A stretch of 64,000 bases of DNA from assembly GCA_963678055.1 (NCBI GenBank), contig OY782679.1:868001-932000 (forward strand), in the 5' to 3' direction. Both the position numbers and the translations under genes were made by a program. Shown one piece after another: positions 41,079 to 49,777 of the stretch. The notes beneath the pieces were generated by a model. The model ran no database searches, had not been told where the DNA came from, and saw only the letters and a program-made list of their open reading frames with translations. Position 1 is the first letter of the stretch. Each line of letters opens with the position of its first letter. The DNA is from CAXXOK01 sp963678055 (GTDB lineage Bacteria > Bacillota > Clostridia > Christensenellales > Aristaeellaceae).

Positions 41079-42107
41079 ATGGCAAGTGTCAGCGATTTAG
41101 CGATTGATCTGGGAACCAGTAATATCACGATTTATATGAGGGGCCGTGGCATCATTCTGCAAGAACCTACGGTGATTGCCATTGACCGGGATACGCACGA
41201 CGTGATTGCCTTTGGCAGCGACGCCGCGCGGATGATCGGCCGTACGCCGGGCAATATCCTGGCTCTCAGGCCGCTTCGCGATGGAACGATTTCCGATTAC
41301 GAACTGCTTTCCATTATGCTCAAAGGCTTTGTAATGAAAGCGATTGGTAAGCGCGTATTTGTGCGCCCGCGTTCGGTTATGGCTTTGCCCACAGGCATCA
41401 ACGAGATGGAAAAGCGCTCCATTATCTCCACCATGCTGGATGCCGGTATGCGCCGCACCCAGCTTTTGGACCGCACCATCGCGGCCGCGCTTGGCTCCGG
41501 CCTGCCCATTGACGAAGCCTACGGTACCATGATTGTGGATATTTCCGCGGGCGTCAGCGATATCGCGGTGCTTTCCATGGGCAAAACCGTGGTCAGCGAC
41601 TGTGTAAAAATCGGCGGTGACCGCTTTAACGATGGCATTATCCGGCATCTGCGCCGTAAGCATAACCTGCTGATTGGTGAGCTGACCGCCGAGGAGCTTA
41701 AGCGCAACATCGGCTCGGCTATCCCGCGCACGGAGCAGCTGTACATGGAGGTCACGGGGCGCAATCTGATTACCGGGCTGCCCAAAACCATGCGCATCAC
41801 CAGTGACGATGTGATCGAATCCATTAACGAGCCGCTCCAGCAGCTGATTGAAAGCATTCACGGCGTGCTGGAACATACGCCGGCGGAACTGGCGGCGGAT
41901 GTGTTTGACTACGGCATCATGTTCACCGGCGGCGGGGCCGACTTGTTTGGCCTATGCGAGGCCGTAGCTGACGCACTGAACATCCCCTGCTCGGTGGCAG
42001 AGGAACCGCAGAAGAATGTGGTGATGGGCTGTGCGAAGGTGCTGGAAAACAGTGCCGATCTCGGACGACTGCTGGAGACCGGGCACAGACGGATACTCAG
42101 CCGTTAA
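41079..42107 (+). CDS. MreB/Mbl-family rod-shape protein
   Basis: A 342-residue bacterial actin homolog. Phosphate 1 motif AIDLGTSNITIYMRG, the connecting segment GDAARMIGRTPGN-type text FGSDAARMIGRTPGNI, phosphate 2 region IVDISAGVSDIAVLSMG, the IGGDRFNDGI segment and the adenosine motif IMFTGGGADLFG are clear. MreB-type filaments guide cell-wall synthesis along the cell body. The usual mreBCD neighbourhood is missing, so this is a stand-alone copy like Mbl or MreBH. GAGGTG lies about 11 bases upstream of the ATG at 41079. The TruA stop is 43 bp away. Confidence 0.9.
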   Translation: MASVSDLAIDLGTSNITIYMRGRGIILQEPTVIAIDRDTHDVIAFGSDAARMIGRTPGNILALRPLRDGTISDYELLSIMLKGFVMKAIGKRVFVRPRSVMALPTGINEMEKRSIISTMLDAGMRRTQLLDRTIAAALGSGLPIDEAYGTMIVDISAGVSDIAVLSMGKTVVSDCVKIGGDRFNDGIIRHLRRKHNLLIGELTAEELKRNIGSAIPRTEQLYMEVTGRNLITGLPKTMRITSDDVIESINEPLQQLIESIHGVLEHTPAELAADVFDYGIMFTGGGADLFGLCEAVADALNIPCSVAEEPQKNVVMGCAKVLENSADLGRLLETGHRRILSR

Positions 42108-42116
42108 GTTGTTTGT

Positions 42117-42695
42117 TTATTTGCTGATCTCGTCCAGAGACAGCTCATACGCGGGGACAAACTCCCGCATAAAATCGTTAACTTCAGGCATCTCCAGATC
42201 GGAGATGCTTTTTTCAATCGAGGCCTGCGCCTGAATAAACTCCAGGTTACCCGCTTTTTTCTCCTCCACGCACTTGATATAGGCGCAGATGCGGTCGGCA
42301 GCCTTCACCACTTTCCACGGGTAGCTGTCCTTATCCGGTATCAGGTAGGGGCGGTAGGTGGTTTGTAAATCATCGGGCAGCATGGTCAGCAGCTGCTGGT
42401 TAGCCATGGCCTCGATGGTTTTGTAGGCTTTTTTAATTTCGGGATTTTTATACTTGACCGGGGTTGGTAGATCGCCGGTCAGCACTTCGCCCACATCGTG
42501 GTACAGTGCCAGGGTGGTAACGGTTTCGGGGTTCAGGGTTTTGCCGTGGCGCGTGTTGGCCAGCACAGCCAGGGCGTGGGCGATCATCGCACACTGCATG
42601 GAGTGCTCCATATCATTTTCGGGAATGGTATTGCGCATCAGCCCCCAACGTTGAATCAACTTGAGGCGGTTTAGGTAGGCAAAGAAGGGATTCAT
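42117..42695 (-). CDS. YfbR-like 5'-deoxynucleotidase (HD domain)
   Basis: A 192-residue HD-domain phosphohydrolase. The metal ligands are in ENDMEHSMQCAMIAHALA, LALYHDVGEVLTGDLPTPVKY and KAADRICAYIKCVEE. Starts with FFAYLNRLKLIQRWGLMRN, the family substrate strand of YfbR. YfbR removes phosphate from deoxyribonucleoside 5'-monophosphates and helps balance dNTP pools. Its ATG overlaps the HAD phosphatase stop (ATGA type), so both are made from one message; both act on phosphorylated metabolites. It ends 10 bp from the convergent mreB-like gene without a clear terminator. Confidence 0.9.
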   Translation of the reverse strand: MNPFFAYLNRLKLIQRWGLMRNTIPENDMEHSMQCAMIAHALAVLANTRHGKTLNPETVTTLALYHDVGEVLTGDLPTPVKYKNPEIKKAYKTIEAMANQQLLTMLPDDLQTTYRPYLIPDKDSYPWKVVKAADRICAYIKCVEEKKAGNLEFIQAQASIEKSISDLEMPEVNDFMREFVPAYELSLDEISK

Positions 42696-43363
42696 GAAAA
42701 ATCCTCCTGTTCCTGTAATATGAGCATTGGAAGCTCCGCCGGGTCGCTGGCAAAGAACAGCGGTGCATGCTTTGCCAGTTCCTTGGGCTCGGTATAGCCC
42801 CAGCGAACCAGAATGCAGTCCATGCCTGCGTTTTCTGCTGCCAGCAGATCGGTCGGCGCATCGCCGATGTACAGCGTACGCTGGGGAATGGAGTCGATTT
42901 TATCCAAGGCGAGGAGCAGCAAATCGGGCTTTGGTTTGGAGGGTACGCCTTCGCGCGCGCCCACTGCGATATGGATCAGGCTGCCAAAATGCTTTTTGGT
43001 CAGGTGTTTCACCTTATCGTCACTTTTGTTGGAGATGATGGCAAGTTTCAGGCCGGCTTCGTCCAGGGCCGTCAGCATCGGCAATATACCCAGAAACGGG
43101 TTGGTTTTATCGCTGACGTGCTCCATATAGTGCTTGCGGAATACGGGCAGCATCGCAGCGACCGTTGATTCCTCTGTATGGCTTGGCAGTGCGCGCCGAA
43201 TCAGCTCGTACGCGCCGCTGCCGATAAAGCGTTTTACATCGTCGCGTACGTGGGTGGGGTGGCCGAAATCCTCCAGCGTCTGGTTGAGTGCGCTTTGGAT
43301 ATCGTCCACTGTGTCTAGCAGCGTGCCGTCCATATCGAAGAGTACCGCGTCATACCTGGACAT
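42692..43363 (-). CDS. HAD-family phosphatase (phosphoglycolate phosphatase type)
   Basis: A 223-residue haloacid-dehalogenase phosphatase with a helical cap. Motif I AVLFDMDGTLLDTVDD, motif II LAIISNKSDD, the motif III lysine in PSKPKPDLLLLALD and motif IV TLYIGDAPTDLLAAENAGMD are intact. This is the Gph/PgmB-like subgroup; phosphoglycolate formed during DNA repair, or a nucleotide or sugar phosphate, may be the substrate. It is coupled to the YfbR-like gene and lies 4 bp downstream of the MATE exporter gene. Confidence 0.88.
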   Translation of the reverse strand: MSRYDAVLFDMDGTLLDTVDDIQSALNQTLEDFGHPTHVRDDVKRFIGSGAYELIRRALPSHTEESTVAAMLPVFRKHYMEHVSDKTNPFLGILPMLTALDEAGLKLAIISNKSDDKVKHLTKKHFGSLIHIAVGAREGVPSKPKPDLLLLALDKIDSIPQRTLYIGDAPTDLLAAENAGMDCILVRWGYTEPKELAKHAPLFFASDPAELPMLILQEQEDFS

Positions 43364-43367
43364 TAGC

Positions 43368-44756
43368 CTATGCAGCGTCGCCTTGTGCGGCGAGCCGCGC
43401 CTCCTCTCGCTTAAATCCGTTGAGTGCCTTCAGGCCAAGCGGTACGCTCAGGAACAGTGCGCAGATATCCGCAACGGGCTGTGCCAACTGCAGCCCCAAA
43501 AGCCCGAAGAAGTGTGGCAGAATAAAGATCGCCGGTAGCAGGAAAAGCCCCTGCCTGGAAACAGCTACGATGGATGCGTTGCGTGTGTGGCCTATGGTTT
43601 GCAGCATCATGCTGTTCATCATCAAAATAGAAAATGTCGGATAGGAAAACGCCTGAAAACGCAGGGCAAGGCTGCCGATTTCCGTGACTTCCGGATGGCC
43701 TTTCAAAAACAGGTTCACCAGCTGGGGTGCAAAGCTGAATGCAAGCACTGCGCCAACCAGCAGCATGGCAAAGGAGATCTTCACCGAGAACCAATAGGCT
43801 TCCCGAACACGGTCGTAGCGCTTGAACCCATAGTTAAATCCACAAATCGGCTGAAATCCTTGTCCCAGGCCGATTACGATCATCAGTACAAACATGGTAA
43901 TGCGGAACACAATGGAAAACGCGGCGACAACCGAATCGCCCATGCGGCCCGCAACGGTGTTGAGCAGGATGATGGATACGCTGGCAATGGTCTGGCGAAT
44001 CAATGCCGGTATCCCGCCGCGCAGAATGCCCTTAAAATTGCGTAGCGTTGGGGCAAAGCGCTTGATGTGAATTCGCAGCGTATCGCCGTGCTGGGTGCCA
44101 AGGTACAATAGCGTAAAGGCGATGATCTGGCTGACCATCGTAGCCATGGATGCCCCGCCCACGCCCATATCGAAAGTGAATATGAACAGCGGGTCGATGG
44201 CAATGTTAATCAGCGCGCCGGAGGTCATTCCTACCATAGCAAAAACGGCGTTGCCCTGCAAGCGCAGCTGGTTGTTGAGAACAATGCTGGCAATCAGCCA
44301 TGGGGAGGCGATCAGGATATTGCGGGCATAGTCGATTGCGTAGGGGGCGATAGTCTCGGTCGAGCCGAGCAGTATCACCAATTGGGGCAGGAATAATAGC
44401 CCGATGCCCATTAAAACGATGCCGGTGAAAACCGCTGCAAAAAACCCGGTGGAGGCCATTTCCTCGGCTTCGGCTTGCCTGCGTGCGCCCAGCGCTCTGG
44501 CGATGTAATTGCCGGAGCCCTGCCCGTACATAAAGCCGACGGCCTGCAGTACCGCCATCATGGGGAAACATACGCCCACCCCGGCAGTTGCGCTGGCTAT
44601 GCCAAGCCTGCCGATAAAAAAGGTGTCGGCCATGTTGTAAAACGCAGTGATCAGCATGCTAATGATGGTCGGAATGGCAAGGGAGAACAAAAGCTTGGGG
44701 ATGGGGGTCTCCGTCATGCGTTTCAGCTTGGCTTCCTGCGAGGTCTCTTGGGGCAT
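43368..44756 (-). CDS. MATE-family efflux transporter
   Basis: A 462-residue, twelve-helix exporter of the multidrug and toxic compound extrusion family. Two similar halves are visible; the first starts PIPKLLFSLAIPTIISMLITAFYNMADTFFIG (read as pieces), with GVCFPMMAVLQAVGFMYGQGSGNYIARALG and the second has MFVLMIVIGLGQGFQPICGFNYG. This arrangement places it in the NorM/DinF-like clostridial group that exports cationic drugs by sodium or proton antiport. GGAGGA precedes the ATG by 6 bases. It heads a three-gene unit with the HAD and YfbR-like genes. Confidence 0.93.
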   Translation of the reverse strand: MPQETSQEAKLKRMTETPIPKLLFSLAIPTIISMLITAFYNMADTFFIGRLGIASATAGVGVCFPMMAVLQAVGFMYGQGSGNYIARALGARRQAEAEEMASTGFFAAVFTGIVLMGIGLLFLPQLVILLGSTETIAPYAIDYARNILIASPWLIASIVLNNQLRLQGNAVFAMVGMTSGALINIAIDPLFIFTFDMGVGGASMATMVSQIIAFTLLYLGTQHGDTLRIHIKRFAPTLRNFKGILRGGIPALIRQTIASVSIILLNTVAGRMGDSVVAAFSIVFRITMFVLMIVIGLGQGFQPICGFNYGFKRYDRVREAYWFSVKISFAMLLVGAVLAFSFAPQLVNLFLKGHPEVTEIGSLALRFQAFSYPTFSILMMNSMMLQTIGHTRNASIVAVSRQGLFLLPAIFILPHFFGLLGLQLAQPVADICALFLSVPLGLKALNGFKREEARLAAQGDAA

Positions 44757-44804
44757 AGTTCCTCCGTAAATGCGTAAGACCGCAAAGCGATGGGTGGGTT
44801 ATCG

Positions 44805-45986
44805 TCAGTCCGGTGTGATTCTGGCTACGCCGCTTTTAACGGCTGCGTCGGCCACGGCATGGCCTACGGCCGGCCCTACACGCTTGTCAAACGCAAAGGG
44901 GATAATATAGTTGGGTTTGCGGTCTTCATCCGTCACCAAATCGGCAATCGCATAGGCCGCCGCCAGCTTCATTTCGTCGTTGATGCACTTGGCGCGAGTA
45001 TCCAGCGCGCCGCGCAGAATGCCCGGAAACGCCAGTACGTTGTTAATCTGGTTGTCAAAATCGCTGCGGCCCGTGCCAACGACTGCGGCACCGGCAGCAA
45101 GCGCGTCCAGTGGGTCAATCTCCGGGGTGGGATTGGCCATGGGGAATACGATGGGGTCTTTGGCCATCGAGCGAACCATGTCGCCTGTAACCAGATTGGG
45201 TGCGGACAGGCCGATGAACACGTCCGCGTCCTTCATAGCATCGGCCAGGGTGCCGGTCATCTTGCGCGGGTTGGTCACGGCGGCCATTTCCTGCTGGGCG
45301 GAGTTGATGCCCTCTTTGCCGTCTACGATGATGCCGTGGCGGGAAACCAGGATAATTTCGCCGATGTTCATTTTGAGCAGCAACTTGGCAACCGATATAC
45401 CGGCTGCGCCCGCGCCGTTAATCACGCAGCGGACGGAGCTCATGGTCTTGCCGACAACTTTCAGCGCGTTGATCAGCGCTGCGGCGGTCACCACGGCGGT
45501 GCCGTGCTGGTCATCGTGGAAAATGGGGATATCGCACAGCTCCTGCAGCCTGCGTTCAATTTCAAAACAACGCGGCGCGGAGATATCCTCCAGGTTGATG
45601 CCGCCGAAACTGCCCGACAGCAGGTGCACCGTGCGCACGATATCGTCCACATCGTTGGACTTAATACACAGGGGAATGGCATCCACGCCGCCAAAGGCTT
45701 TAAACAGCACGCACTTGCCTTCCATTACGGGCATACCGGCCTCAGGGCCGATATTGCCAAGGCCCAGCACCGCTGAACCGTCGGTTATAACGGCCACCAG
45801 ATTGCCGCGGCCAGTCAGCTCATAACTTTTGTCGATATCCTTTTCAATGGCGAGACAAGGCTCGGCCACGCCCGGTGTATACGCCAGGGACAGATCATCC
45901 CGGTTTTGGACCGGTACACGCGGTGAAATATCCAGTTTGCCATGCCATTCGTAGTGTTTTTTCAGGGATTCGGCTCTATAATCCAT
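44805..45986 (-). CDS. NAD(P)-dependent malic enzyme
   Basis: A 393-residue malic enzyme of the short bacterial type, converting malate to pyruvate and CO2. Visible are YHWHGK-like start HYEWHGKLDI, the LAYTPGVAEPCLAIEKD motif with the catalytic Tyr, GNLVAVITDGSAVLGLGNIG, the lysine in VLFKAFGGVDAIP, the metal motif FHDDQHGTAVV, and the nucleotide fold INGAGAAGISVAKLL. VFPMANPTPEIDP and GRSDFDNQINNVLAFPG follow. The second of two in-frame ATGs (45984-45986) is the better start: GGAGG lies 8 bases before it. It has its own promoter, divergent from lgt. Confidence 0.93.
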   Translation of the reverse strand: MDYRAESLKKHYEWHGKLDISPRVPVQNRDDLSLAYTPGVAEPCLAIEKDIDKSYELTGRGNLVAVITDGSAVLGLGNIGPEAGMPVMEGKCVLFKAFGGVDAIPLCIKSNDVDDIVRTVHLLSGSFGGINLEDISAPRCFEIERRLQELCDIPIFHDDQHGTAVVTAAALINALKVVGKTMSSVRCVINGAGAAGISVAKLLLKMNIGEIILVSRHGIIVDGKEGINSAQQEMAAVTNPRKMTGTLADAMKDADVFIGLSAPNLVTGDMVRSMAKDPIVFPMANPTPEIDPLDALAAGAAVVGTGRSDFDNQINNVLAFPGILRGALDTRAKCINDEMKLAAAYAIADLVTDEDRKPNYIIPFAFDKRVGPAVGHAVADAAVKSGVARITPD

Positions 45987-46017
45987 GGGCATTCCCTCCG
46001 TAAAATCAATCCCTGTC

Positions 46018-46046
46018 ATTCTATCATGTTTCAAAAAACGGGGCAA
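46018..46046 (-). promoter_or_regulatory. Malic enzyme promoter
   Basis: Minus-strand TTGCCC (46041-46046), 17-base spacer and TAGAAT (46018-46023). A consensus -10 TATAAT for the divergent lgt gene lies at 46065-46070, without a good -35. Confidence 0.65.
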
Positions 46047-46121
46047 TGGCCTGCGGGGATGTGGTATAATCAGAAACAGGGATCAATCCGCGTAGCTTCA
46101 TGCAATAAGGAGGCGGTTTTT

Positions 46122-47207
46122 GTGGAAATTCCATACAGCCGGTTTATCGTTGGAAGCATTACTTGGTATAGCGTGCTGATTATGTCAGGAATTTTGCTGG
46201 CATTTTTCCTTGGCACACGCGAGGAAAAACGCTTGGGCCTGCCCAAAGATACGATGCTTGATGTGGTGCTGGTGTCGGTACCGATGGGCATTATTGGCGC
46301 GCGTCTTTACTTTGTGCTCATGAAGCTGGATCAGTATATGGCCGATCCGATTTCTATTCTTTATATCTGGAAAGGCGGCGTGGCAATCTACGGCGCGGTC
46401 ATCGGCGGGCTTCTAGCTGTGTTCATTTACAGCCGGGTCAAGAAAATTCCCCTGGCAACGCTGGTCGATATCGTCGCACCGGGACTGGTGCTTGCCCAGG
46501 CTATCGGTCGCTGGGGCAATTATTTCAACCGCGAGGCGTATGGCCCGGTGATTACCAGTGTGTTTTGGCAGTTTTTCCCTGCCGGAGTACTGATTAACGA
46601 AGGTGGAGCCGAGGTATGGCACGCGGCGACGTTTTTTTATGAATCGACGTGGAATCTTTTGGTGTTTGCCGTGCTGTGGCTTAGCCGCAAGCGCATGAAA
46701 AAACGCGGGGATATGTTTTTGTGGTATCTGGTGCTCTATGGCTGTGGCCGATTCCTGATTGAGCAGCTGCGCACCGATAGTTTGTATGTGCTGGGGCTGC
46801 GTGCAAGCCAGATGCTCAGCCTGATTATGGTAGTTGCGGTAGCGGCGATCTTTTTGTGGCGGCTGTCCAAAACTACCAAAGATAAAGTGGTGCTGGCGTA
46901 TCTGCCGGTATGCATATTGCCGTTTTCACGTGTTTTCCTGTCTTCCTCAATTTGGGGCGTGATTGTAACGCTCTTTCTCTACGTGCTGGCCATCGGCGTG
47001 CTATTGCTGTGGGCCGACCGGGACCGCATCGCGCTGCTTTTAACCGGGGCGGACTTGGTGATCTACTTGCTGGTATGGATTTTCGGCGGGCAGTGGCTGT
47101 GGCTATCACCCTATTTCTTCTATGCGGGGATCTCGACAGCCGCCTACCTGTGGCTGCCGTACCATCGACTACAGCCGGAGGCACAAAATGCCAGTCACGC
47201 CGCGTAA
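46122..47207 (+). CDS. lgt: Prolipoprotein diacylglyceryl transferase with C-terminal extension
   Basis: Lgt attaches diacylglycerol to the lipobox cysteine of prolipoproteins in the membrane. The N-terminal 265 residues contain the family motifs: TWYSVLIMSGILLAFFLG, GARLYFVL, IWKGGVAIYGAVIGG, the signature AQAIGRWGNYFNREAYGP, HAATFFYESTWNL and YGCGRFLIEQLRTDS. The total of 361 residues is about 80-100 longer than usual Lgt; the extra part holds three more hydrophobic segments (around 275-345) and has no known function. The start is GTG at 46122 with AAGGAGG eight bases upstream. The end overlaps the serine hydrolase gene by 20 bases. Confidence 0.92.
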   Translation: MEIPYSRFIVGSITWYSVLIMSGILLAFFLGTREEKRLGLPKDTMLDVVLVSVPMGIIGARLYFVLMKLDQYMADPISILYIWKGGVAIYGAVIGGLLAVFIYSRVKKIPLATLVDIVAPGLVLAQAIGRWGNYFNREAYGPVITSVFWQFFPAGVLINEGGAEVWHAATFFYESTWNLLVFAVLWLSRKRMKKRGDMFLWYLVLYGCGRFLIEQLRTDSLYVLGLRASQMLSLIMVVAVAAIFLWRLSKTTKDKVVLAYLPVCILPFSRVFLSSSIWGVIVTLFLYVLAIGVLLLWADRDRIALLLTGADLVIYLLVWIFGGQWLWLSPYFFYAGISTAAYLWLPYHRLQPEAQNASHAA

Positions 47208-48360
47208 AAACCAGCTCTATGCCGCTGCGCTGCCGATCCTGGGCAAGCGTTGCCGCTGGCAGCGCGTGGAAGCAACCGGCGGCGATGCTGGCAGGCGGCA
47301 GGCGGTGCAGCGGATTTTGCATAAGCATCATGTAACCGGCGGCTGTGTGCAGGTGATTCGCGGCGGACAGGCGGCGGAGCTGTACTACGCAGGCTATGCC
47401 AAACTGAAACCGCGCACGGCTGTGCAGCCGGATACGTTATTTCGAACGGCGTCGATTGCCAAGGCGGTGTGTGCGTTGCTGGTGTTCCGGCTGCAAACGC
47501 TGGGCAAACTAAGTGTGGACGAGGATATTGCAGCGTTTTGGCACAGCGCTATTCGAAACCCGCATTGCCCGGATACGTCCATCCCGCTGGGCGCACTGCT
47601 AAGCCACAGTGCGGGGTTTGTCGACACACCGGCGTACTTCCGCTCGTTTGGCGAAGGGATTTCTGCGGACGAATTGTTGGCTGATAAGGCTAGCTTTGCG
47701 AATGTAAAGCCGTATGAACGCTTTCAATACTCCAACTTCGGTGCGGGACTGATCGGCAGTCTGCTGGAGTACAGGTTTCAACAATCAATCGAAGAGCTTA
47801 TACAAACAGAATTATTGAAGCCACTGGGCATATCGGCGACGGTGGATATAACAAAAGCGGATATAAACCGCCTTGCAAACAGCTATCGTATTTTACCACC
47901 GGAAAAAGCGGCGGCCTTTGATGCGGCAGCACGCCTGCGCTCGGCAGAGCCGATTACAGCGCCAAACCCGCAGCGGCATTTTCTGCTGATGTCGGGGAAC
48001 CTGTTCATTGCGGCGGAGGAGATGGCAAAGCTTTGTCTGCTTGTGATGCGCGGTGGCACGGTGGATGGCACGCAGTTTATCAGCAAAGCGTCACTGCGCA
48101 ACCTGCTCACACCGATTGGCGGGGGAACGGAGCACTGGCCGGGAATACGCCATGGTATGGGCATGTTTTTGCTGGATGATGCGGCCGTGTCCGGCCGCGT
48201 ACTGCACGGACACCAGGGCTTTGCCTATGGCGCGGTGAATGGCTTCTTTTTTGATGATGACGGCAACGGCTTTGTGTCTTTCAACAGCGGCGCCAGCGAA
48301 CAGCGCGTTGGCAGGTTAAGCCTGCTTAACCGCGACCTGATTCAGGAACTGCTGCCATGA
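47188..48360 (+). CDS. Beta-lactamase-fold serine hydrolase
   Basis: A 390-residue class C beta-lactamase/D-Ala-D-Ala carboxypeptidase-like protein. The three active-site motifs are present: SxxK in TASIAKAV, YxN in FQYSNFGAG and a KTG-equivalent HxG in LHGHQGFAYG. LLSHSAGF is typical of the family. There is no signal peptide or membrane anchor, so this member is probably cytoplasmic and an esterase or peptidase rather than an antibiotic resistance enzyme (inference). ATG at 47188 has GGAGG six bases upstream; the frame overlaps lgt by 20 bases and recX by 4 bases. Confidence 0.85.
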   Translation: MPVTPRKNQLYAAALPILGKRCRWQRVEATGGDAGRRQAVQRILHKHHVTGGCVQVIRGGQAAELYYAGYAKLKPRTAVQPDTLFRTASIAKAVCALLVFRLQTLGKLSVDEDIAAFWHSAIRNPHCPDTSIPLGALLSHSAGFVDTPAYFRSFGEGISADELLADKASFANVKPYERFQYSNFGAGLIGSLLEYRFQQSIEELIQTELLKPLGISATVDITKADINRLANSYRILPPEKAAAFDAAARLRSAEPITAPNPQRHFLLMSGNLFIAAEEMAKLCLLVMRGGTVDGTQFISKASLRNLLTPIGGGTEHWPGIRHGMGMFLLDDAAVSGRVLHGHQGFAYGAVNGFFFDDDGNGFVSFNSGASEQRVGRLSLLNRDLIQELLP

Positions 48361-48983
48361 AAGAAAGAATAACCAATATCCGGGAGCTGCGCTATGGCGT
48401 TCGCGTGACGATTGACACCGGGGAAACGCTGTGCCTGCGCAATAAAGATTGTAAACATATGGCCCTGCAGGAAGGGGATACGGTTGCGCTGGAGGAATGG
48501 AAACATGACATACTCTTAAACCAATATCCCGATGCGCTCAACCGTGCCGTGCGGCTTCTGGCTGTGCGGGCCCGCAGTATCGCGGAGATTGAAAAACGAC
48601 TGACCGATGCCTGTTTTATGGCCGATACCGTTGACATGGTGATTACCAAGCTCACGTCAAATGGTCTGCTCAGTGATGAAGACTTTGCCAGGCAATGGGC
48701 ACGGGATCGATCGGCGCGGCAGATGGGGAAAGCCCGTATACTCTACGAACTTAGACAAAAGGGCGTGGAGTCCGCGCTGGCGGAACAGGTTGTGGGTGAA
48801 CTGGAGCCGGAGCAGCAGGCTGACGGGGCGGAGCAACTGGCCCGCAAGCTGCTCAGGCGGCACCAAAATGAAGCGGCGGCCGACGCGTATCGAAAGACCA
48901 TTCAGGCGATGCAGCGCAGGGGATATTCCTATGGCGAGGCAAAGCAAGCGCTGACCAAAGCGCTGGAGGGTACGGATCTGTAA
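48357..48983 (+). CDS. recX: Recombination regulator RecX
   Basis: A 208-residue RecX homolog, a modulator of RecA filaments. After a Firmicutes-type N-terminal beta extension (about 1-55) come the three-helix repeats: ALNRAVRLLAVRARSIAEIEKRL, the second with SNGLLSDEDFARQWARDRS, and KARILYELRQKGVESALAEQVV. The C-terminal repeat ends in RRGYSYGEAKQALTK. Its ATG overlaps the upstream stop (ATGA). recA is not in the window. Confidence 0.93.
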   Translation: MKERITNIRELRYGVRVTIDTGETLCLRNKDCKHMALQEGDTVALEEWKHDILLNQYPDALNRAVRLLAVRARSIAEIEKRLTDACFMADTVDMVITKLTSNGLLSDEDFARQWARDRSARQMGKARILYELRQKGVESALAEQVVGELEPEQQADGAEQLARKLLRRHQNEAAADAYRKTIQAMQRRGYSYGEAKQALTKALEGTDL

Positions 48984-49019
48984 GCAAGCGTTCTCAACGA
49001 CTATGCGGAGGACAAACGA

Positions 49020-49718
49020 ATGAAAAGGGCATCGTTTTGCCTGCTGGTGTGCATCGCGCTTTTATTTTGTGTTGCGTCTGCATCGGCGTTTTCCGTATCC
49101 TACAGTGAAGACCAGTCAGCCGGTTCCATGTGGCATTATACAATATCGGACGAAACGGTGCTCGCCGTGACTGATGAAGGCTATAACGGCCCGGAAGCAT
49201 CCGGCGACACCCCGGGCACGCACCGATGGACGATTCGCGGCCTGAAGGCCGGGGAAGCCAGCGTGGGCTTTACCTATGCCTGGACCTGGGAGGAAGAATT
49301 GCCCGAGCCGGATGTGGTATACACCTTTGCATCCGATGCCGCCGGCAATCTCACACTGCTCACAACCCTGGGCATGCCGGAACAGTACATGTCCGGTACG
49401 CTGACGATACGCCTGAAGGAAAACCCATCCACCGGCTATGTATGGACGGTGGATATGGAGCCGCAAGAAAGCCTTTCCCTTGTCCGAAGTGCCTATGAGG
49501 AGGCCGCCTCGCCGGATATGCTGGGAGCGGGCGGCGTGCACGCCTGGGTATATCAGGGGCAGGTGCCCGGCACAGTGTTACTGACATATCGCTATGTACA
49601 CAGTGCCGATACGGGCGGTACGCCGGATGCAGAGATGAAGTTGACACTGGTCGTCCGGGATGATCTGTCCGTGTACCTGATGGGGTTGGATGGCGACTAT
49701 AGCATGTATGTTCCGTAA
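49020..49718 (+). CDS. Secreted protein with two chagasin-type (I42) inhibitor domains
   Basis: A 232-residue exported protein with a signal peptide (about 1-24, ending ASASAF). The second half is a chagasin-like cysteine-protease inhibitor domain: loop L4-type motif ENPSTGYVWTVDM, GAGGVHAW, and a following GTVLLTYRY strand. The first half has the framework of another copy (ISDETVLAV, GTHRWTIRGLKAGEASVGFTYAW) but lacks the NPxTGY loop, so it is a degenerate partner. Chagasin homologs block papain-type proteases; in Clostridia they may guard against own or host enzymes. Single gene, ended by a terminator. Confidence 0.78.
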   Translation: MKRASFCLLVCIALLFCVASASAFSVSYSEDQSAGSMWHYTISDETVLAVTDEGYNGPEASGDTPGTHRWTIRGLKAGEASVGFTYAWTWEEELPEPDVVYTFASDAAGNLTLLTTLGMPEQYMSGTLTIRLKENPSTGYVWTVDMEPQESLSLVRSAYEEAASPDMLGAGGVHAWVYQGQVPGTVLLTYRYVHSADTGGTPDAEMKLTLVVRDDLSVYLMGLDGDYSMYVP

Positions 49719-49730
49719 AAAAGCAAAGCG

Positions 49731-49767
49731 AAACACCCCGTGCCATGTTCCGGCGCGGGGTGTTTTT
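49731..49767. terminator. Bidirectional terminator
   Basis: AAACACCCCG and CGGGGTGTTTTT pair around a 15-base loop that itself can form a small stem. It lies between the chagasin-like gene and the convergent TspO-like gene. Confidence 0.9.
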
Positions 49768-49777
49768 AAAGCACGCA

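Noticed and set aside
47188..48360. Antibiotic-hydrolysing beta-lactamase
   Set aside because: The fold motifs fit, but there is no export signal and the KTG motif is HxG, so a resistance role is not supported.
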